Assembly: GCF_003001815.1 (NCBI RefSeq) | Contig: NZ_PVMZ01000018.1 | Span: 62,001 to 126,000 of the forward strand | DNA: 64,000 nt | Direction: 5' to 3' | DNA from: Actinoplanes italicus | GTDB taxonomy: Bacteria > Actinomycetota > Actinomycetes > Mycobacteriales > Micromonosporaceae | Part shown: positions 62,229 through 64,000 of the stretch, piece after piece | How the letters are laid out: each line of letters begins with the position of its first letter | How positions within the stretch are numbered: the stretch's first letter is position 1 | Notes under the pieces: model-generated | Databases searched by the model: none | The model's input: only the letters and a program-made list of their open reading frames with translations | What the model was told of the DNA's origin: nothing | Program-made: the position numbers and the translations under genes

Positions 62229-63041
62229 CTATTTAACTGCGCCACTCGTGATGCCAGAGATGATCTTGCGCTGGGCGATCGCGAACGTGACGATCAACGG
62301 CAGGCTCATGAGGATCACGTACGCGAAGATCAGGTGCCAGTTGTTGAGGTAGAGACCCGCGCTCGCGACCTGGAACAGGTTCAGCGGCAGGGTGTCCAGA
62401 CGGCCCCCGACCACGAAGAACGCATAGAAGACGTCGTTCCACACGTACAGGCAGATCAGGATCGTCGCGGTGGCCAGCACCGGGCGCAGCAACGGCAGCA
62501 CGACACGCCGGAACACCGCGATCGGTCCGGCGCCGTCGATCCGCGCGGCCTCTTCCAAGGACTCCGGGATCGTACGGACGAAGCCCGTCACGAAGAAGAT
62601 CACCGTCGACAGGTAGATCCCTGCGTAGACGCCGATCATGCCGGCCGCCGTGCCGGCCAGCCCGAGCTGCCGAAGCAGCAGCACGACCGTGACGACCGCG
62701 GGCGGCAGGATGATCCCGCTGATCCCGAGCGCGTAGAGCATCGCCGTGAACCGCGACGTGCGCCGGGCCAGCACCCACGCCGCCATCGAGCCGAGGATCA
62801 GCACGATCAGCACGGTCGGCGCCACGATCAGCAGGCTGCCGAACAGTGCCGCCGGGATGTCGGCGTCCACCCACACCTGCCGCAGGTTCTCCCACAGATG
62901 CCACGTCGACGGCGGCGTGAGATCGGGGTCGACGGCCTCGCCCTGTGACTTGCCGGCGGTCGCGACGACGAGCCAGAGCGGCACGCCGATCACCACGGCG
63001 ACCAGGAGCAGCGCGGCCACGGGTTGCAGGCGGCGGCTCAC
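62229..63041 (-). CDS. Carbohydrate ABC transporter permease (MalG-like)
   Basis: The 270-residue protein has six membrane helices and the permease EAA loop E-E-A-A-R-I-D-G-A-G-P-I-A-V-F-R-R-V-V-L-P near residue 165, which contacts the ATPase. It forms a heterodimer with the permease encoded just upstream; the two genes overlap by 4 bases. No ATPase gene is seen, which is usual where one shared ATPase serves many sugar importers. The substrate is unknown. Confidence 0.93.
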   Translation of the reverse strand: MSRRLQPVAALLLVAVVIGVPLWLVVATAGKSQGEAVDPDLTPPSTWHLWENLRQVWVDADIPAALFGSLLIVAPTVLIVLILGSMAAWVLARRTSRFTAMLYALGISGIILPPAVVTVVLLLRQLGLAGTAAGMIGVYAGIYLSTVIFFVTGFVRTIPESLEEAARIDGAGPIAVFRRVVLPLLRPVLATATILICLYVWNDVFYAFFVVGGRLDTLPLNLFQVASAGLYLNNWHLIFAYVILMSLPLIVTFAIAQRKIISGITSGAVK

Positions 63042-63886
63042 AGGACCTCCTCACGCTTGCGGAGCACGTAGATCACCGGGAACGCCATCAGCGCGACCAG
63101 CAGGAACAGCACCAGGCTCATCGTGGTGGCCTGCGCGAACAGCCCCTGGCCGAAGGTCCGGTAGATGAAGATGTTGAGGATCTCGGTGGTACGCGCCGGA
63201 CCGCCGCCGGTGGTGGCCTGCACGATGTCGAAGCCGTTCATCGACCCGAGCAGCGCGGTCGCCACGTTGAAGGTGACCGCGGGCGCGAGCAGCGGCACCC
63301 GGATCCGCCAGAACGCCGTCCGGCGCGACGCGCCGTCGATGCTCGCGGCCTCGATCACGTCGAGCGGGATCGTCTTGAGCCCGGCCAGGTAGATGAGCAT
63401 GGACAGGCCCATCCACTTCCACGCGTGGATCAGTGCGACGACCACGACCGTCCAGGTGGTGTGCGCGAGCAGTTCGGTGCCTTTGAGCAGCGCCTGGAAG
63501 ATGTAGCCGACGGCGAGCGCGGACATCAGCACCGGGATCAGGAAGAAGGTGCGCGCGATCCGGTTGACGGCGGTGTCGCGCTCCAGCAGCACGGCCAGCC
63601 CGAACCCGAACACGTTCTGGAAGAGCGCGACGAGCACCGCGTACACGATGGTGATGCGCAGCGACCGGAACAGCGTGCCGTCCGAGACCAGCTGCTCGAA
63701 GTTCTCGAAGCCGACCGGGTTGATCGCCGCCTTGAACCCCGACCAGTCGGTGAACGCGTACACGAAGTTGAAGACGGTCGGCAGGAAGAAGAAGACGAGC
63801 AGCAGCCCGTACGCCGGAAGAAGGAACCAGAGGGGGTGGGTGCGCCGGGTGATGGAACCCGGCGCACCGTTCTGCAGGATCGTCAC
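63038..63886 (-). CDS. Carbohydrate ABC transporter permease (MalF-like)
   Basis: The 282-residue protein has six membrane helices and the EAA loop I-E-A-A-S-I-D-G-A-S-R-R-T-A-F-W-R-I-R-V-P near residue 180. The GTG start at 63886 overlaps the stop of the solute-binding protein gene (GTGA). Gene order binding protein, MalF-like, MalG-like is standard for sugar importers of the CUT1 type. Confidence 0.93.
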   Translation of the reverse strand: MTILQNGAPGSITRRTHPLWFLLPAYGLLLVFFFLPTVFNFVYAFTDWSGFKAAINPVGFENFEQLVSDGTLFRSLRITIVYAVLVALFQNVFGFGLAVLLERDTAVNRIARTFFLIPVLMSALAVGYIFQALLKGTELLAHTTWTVVVVALIHAWKWMGLSMLIYLAGLKTIPLDVIEAASIDGASRRTAFWRIRVPLLAPAVTFNVATALLGSMNGFDIVQATTGGGPARTTEILNIFIYRTFGQGLFAQATTMSLVLFLLVALMAFPVIYVLRKREEVL

Positions 63887-64000
63887 TTCAAGTAACCGGC
63901 GGCCTTCGCAAGCTGGACGAACTGGTCCTGGGTCGCGACGGCGACCTGCTCGGGTGTCATGGTGCCGGCGATCATGTCCGCCAGATTGATGTAGAGGTCG
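63883..64000 (-). CDS. Solute-binding protein, C-terminal end only (cut by window edge)
   Basis: Only the last 38 residues are visible, reading leftward to the TGA at 63883: D-L-Y-I-N-L-A-D-M-I-A-G-T-M-T-P-E-Q and ending A-A-G-Y-L-K. The M-T-P-E-Q-V-A near-terminal helix is typical of family 1 extracellular solute-binding proteins. It is coupled to the first permease gene and would deliver the sugar to it. The rest lies beyond the right edge. Confidence 0.75.
   Translation of the reverse strand, partial: DLYINLADMIAGTMTPEQVAVATQDQFVQLAKAAGYLK

Overview
The window is a chromosomal segment of a high-GC actinomycete. Third codon positions are almost all G or C, GTG and TTG starts are common, and genes are packed with 1 to 4 base stop/start overlaps. 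The content (two diguanylate cyclases, an EAL-DICT protein, a PAS protein next to a cytoplasmic chemoreceptor, mycothiol-type enzyme families, many secreted Ala-rich proteins) suggests a motile Micromonosporaceae such as Actinoplanes. That genus call is inference. I see no rRNA, tRNA, CRISPR array, insertion sequence or prophage.

Layout. 1-5 kb: a DUF3455 secreted protein cut by the edge, then a leftward homogentisate operon (hpd, hmgA, an unknown 250-residue protein, fahA). 5-13 kb: two GGDEF proteins, a 3-hydroxyisobutyryl-CoA hydrolase and a large DUF4132 protein. 13-17 kb: an AfsR/SARP-type regulator and a DUF3558-like lipoprotein. 17-21 kb: a DUF3311/sodium-solute symporter pair, then the iron-storage pair bfd-bfr with IdeR-like boxes, then a polysaccharide deacetylase. 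21-28.5 kb: a methyltransferase, a UbiA prenyltransferase, a three-gene NarL-type two-component operon, a mycothiol-type DinB-like enzyme, a BrnT/BrnA-like toxin-antitoxin pair, a STAS-MarR pair and an F420-dependent-type oxidoreductase. 28.5-38 kb: DUF2855, a secreted beta-propeller, a Vps62-like membrane protein, a class A penicillin-binding protein, a VanY-type peptidase, an EAL-DICT protein and a flavodoxin-like protein. 38.5-45 kb: a subtilase with a starch-binding-like tail, a DUF6010 protein running into a second two-component system, and a bacterial lysyl oxidase. 45-51 kb: a leftward run of seven closely spaced genes (two-component system, HAD hydrolase, proline racemase family enzyme, ornithine cyclodeaminase family enzyme, PAS protein, chemoreceptor). 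51-58 kb: DUF2306, a B12-type radical SAM enzyme, an SRPBCC membrane protein and DUF4166 around paired operator-like palindromes; then a lipoprotein, DUF402, an MFS exporter and a small SHOCT-like protein. 58.9-64 kb: dialkylglycine decarboxylase with a divergent LysR regulator, a pentapeptide-type membrane protein and a sugar ABC transporter running off the right edge.

How genes work together. The hpd operon would turn 4-hydroxyphenylpyruvate into fumarate and acetoacetate, but it has no recognisable maleylacetoacetate isomerase; the unknown protein coupled between hmgA and fahA is a natural candidate. The 46-51 kb run links sensing, hydroxyproline- or proline-type catabolism and taxis. The 51.7-54.4 kb set is an uncharacterised radical SAM plus lipid-binding-fold group.

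The most distinctive non-coding signal is a 61-bp repeat family with CGTGGTGA and TCACCACG arms. It occurs in three intergenic regions, around 28.3, 38.2 and 58.7 kb. Other notable signals are a hairpin that hides the ribosome binding site at 57.94 kb, a perfect 17-bp hairpin at 44.6 kb, and a palindrome whose two arms contain the stop codons of two convergent genes at 9.5 kb.
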